A stretch of 64,000 bases of DNA from Strix aluco (Eukaryota; Chordata; Aves; Strigiformes; Strigidae): NCBI RefSeq assembly GCF_031877795.1, contig NC_133933.1, positions 5,578,632 through 5,642,631 of the forward strand. The letters are read 5' to 3'. Shown here in pieces: positions 63,067 through 64,000 of this stretch. The stretch's first letter is position 1, and every line of letters begins with the position of its first letter. The position numbers and the translations under genes were made by a program. The notes beneath the pieces are model-generated. The model was not told where the DNA came from and made no database searches. It was given only the letters and a program-made list of their open reading frames with translations.

Positions 63067-63447
63067 ATCCTGAGCGTATGCAGCTGCCTTTTGTGCAGAA
63101 GCTGGTTGGCTTCGTGGCGGTACTGGGAGCGAAGCGGCGGTGATAAACCGCTCTAACGGGCGCGTGTTTTTGGGGTCAAACGTGAAGTGCGAGGGGCACC
63201 GGACTCGGGAGCTGGTAGTGCCAAAGCGCCTGGGCAGGGGATCCTCCACGGCGTGCTTCCCCCTGGAAAAATCCAGAGTTACGTCAACCTCAAACTTGGC
63301 GTTTTTTCTCTGCCTAAAGTAATGCTGCTTTTAAAGTAGTAGTATTTTAAGTATCGATTCAGTAAACTTCCTAGAGGAACAAATAATAATGGCACCCGGT
63401 TTGACATAAATACCACCTCCTCTTCCCCATGCTGTTGGCCAAACTTC

Positions 63448-63480
63448 CTTACGTACAGTCTTACAGACTTACGTACAGTC
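63448..63480 (+). repeat. 20-bp direct repeat with tacgta core
   Basis: The 13-mer cttacgtacagtc occurs at 63,448-63,460 and again at 63,468-63,480, a period of 20 bases with ttacaga between. The tacgta core is palindromic. The duplication looks recent because both 13-mers are identical. Confidence 0.8.
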
Positions 63481-64000
63481 TGAAGACTGGATAGTTTCAG
63501 TTAAGGGCCTGCATCTTTACAATTTACTATTTTCCTGTTTGTTTTGAGAAAGTCCACCTGTGTCAGCCTTCAGGTTATAAATTGATTTGCCTGTAGATTC
63601 CTGAATGGTGATGCATTTAAAACCAGGGGAGAGTAGTGGGTTGTTCTCACTTGAAGTGAGAAAAAGTTTGAACTGAAGTTACGATATTTTAGTGTTCCTA
63701 AAATGATGATTACTAACATGACTGATTAAAACGACAGACTGACTGTGTCTCATGTGAAGAGTGCTGGCACAGGTTTTCTGTGTTGTTGTTAGTCTTCACC
63801 ATACTTTGACATACATGCTGAAAACAAACTTTAATCCCTGTCCTGGACTTTTTGATTGTTTTCTGTAGGAAGGGGTGATGTTGGATTATCGGTATACAAT
63901 ATGATATTTGATGTTACTTTAAGTTTCAGGCTAGAGTCAGGCTCAAAATAATGCTTATTTTGGTGGGAAGGAACTGGTCTCACCATTTCTTACAGAAAGG

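Larger units (their letters stand above)
62946..64000. other. Island shore and probable first intron or flank
   Basis: CpG density falls after 62,945 but a weaker CpG-rich shore continues at about 63,105-63,250 (gaagcggcggtg, aacgggcgcgtg). A T-rich tract at 63,024-63,066 is followed by atcctgagcgtatgcag, which resembles an acceptor. A 21-codon ATG frame at 63,078-63,143 lies in the shore. From 63,320 the sequence is AT-rich and non-coding in appearance, consistent with intron 1 of a rightward gene. No recognised exon is present. Confidence 0.45.

Noticed and set aside
1-64000. CRISPR arrays, operons, tRNA or rRNA genes
   Set aside because: No regular spacer-repeat arrays, no tRNA B-box words in a cloverleaf context and no rRNA-like segments were seen. 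The sequence is vertebrate nuclear DNA.

Overview
The window looks like vertebrate, most probably avian, nuclear DNA. Five fragments of the CR1 LINE family are recognisable, with the bird-typical 3' module (gctgcccaggg, then a tggtagagtcaccatccctgg-like segment, then gatgatc, then ttccaacctg, then short attctatga-type repeats). Interspersed repeats are otherwise sparse, there are no Alu- or L1-like sequences, and there is one sharp CpG island. There is no sign of bacterial gene organisation. No database search was possible, so species and locus are not identified.

Layout. Bases 1 to about 62,030 are non-coding as far as I can read them: moderate GC, many homopolymer runs, five 5'-truncated CR1 copies (1,036-1,455 +; 6,131-6,376 +; 15,398-15,925 -; 23,978-24,256 +; 50,962-51,073 -), and several AT-rich blocks with homeodomain-type TAATTA, POU octamer and SOX-like words. 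Those blocks have the texture of gene-desert regulatory DNA. Apparent open frames of 60-220 codons occur on both strands. Apart from CR1 remnants, I recognise no protein family in any of them.

Bases about 62,030-62,945 form a strong CpG island with GC boxes, an NRF1-like palindrome, two long G-runs and a YY1-like ATGGCGGC word that coincides with a well-placed ATG. This is the one convincing gene landmark: a TATA-less housekeeping-type promoter and 5' end. The most economical reading is a gene transcribed rightward, whose first exon ends near 62,612 and whose later exons lie beyond 64,000. A leftward or bidirectional promoter cannot be excluded. Bases 62,946-64,000 are then the start of a first intron or flank, with a T-rich tract and a small 20-bp direct repeat.

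I did not find a previously undescribed multi-gene system. The points most worth a second look are the CpG-island 5' end, a perfect 18-bp palindrome of two overlapping POU octamers at 38,675-38,692 beside a SOX-like word, an isolated G-quadruplex motif at 54,639-54,659, an orphan CpG-rich patch at 11,110-11,335, and a few exon-like ORFs with plausible splice signals.
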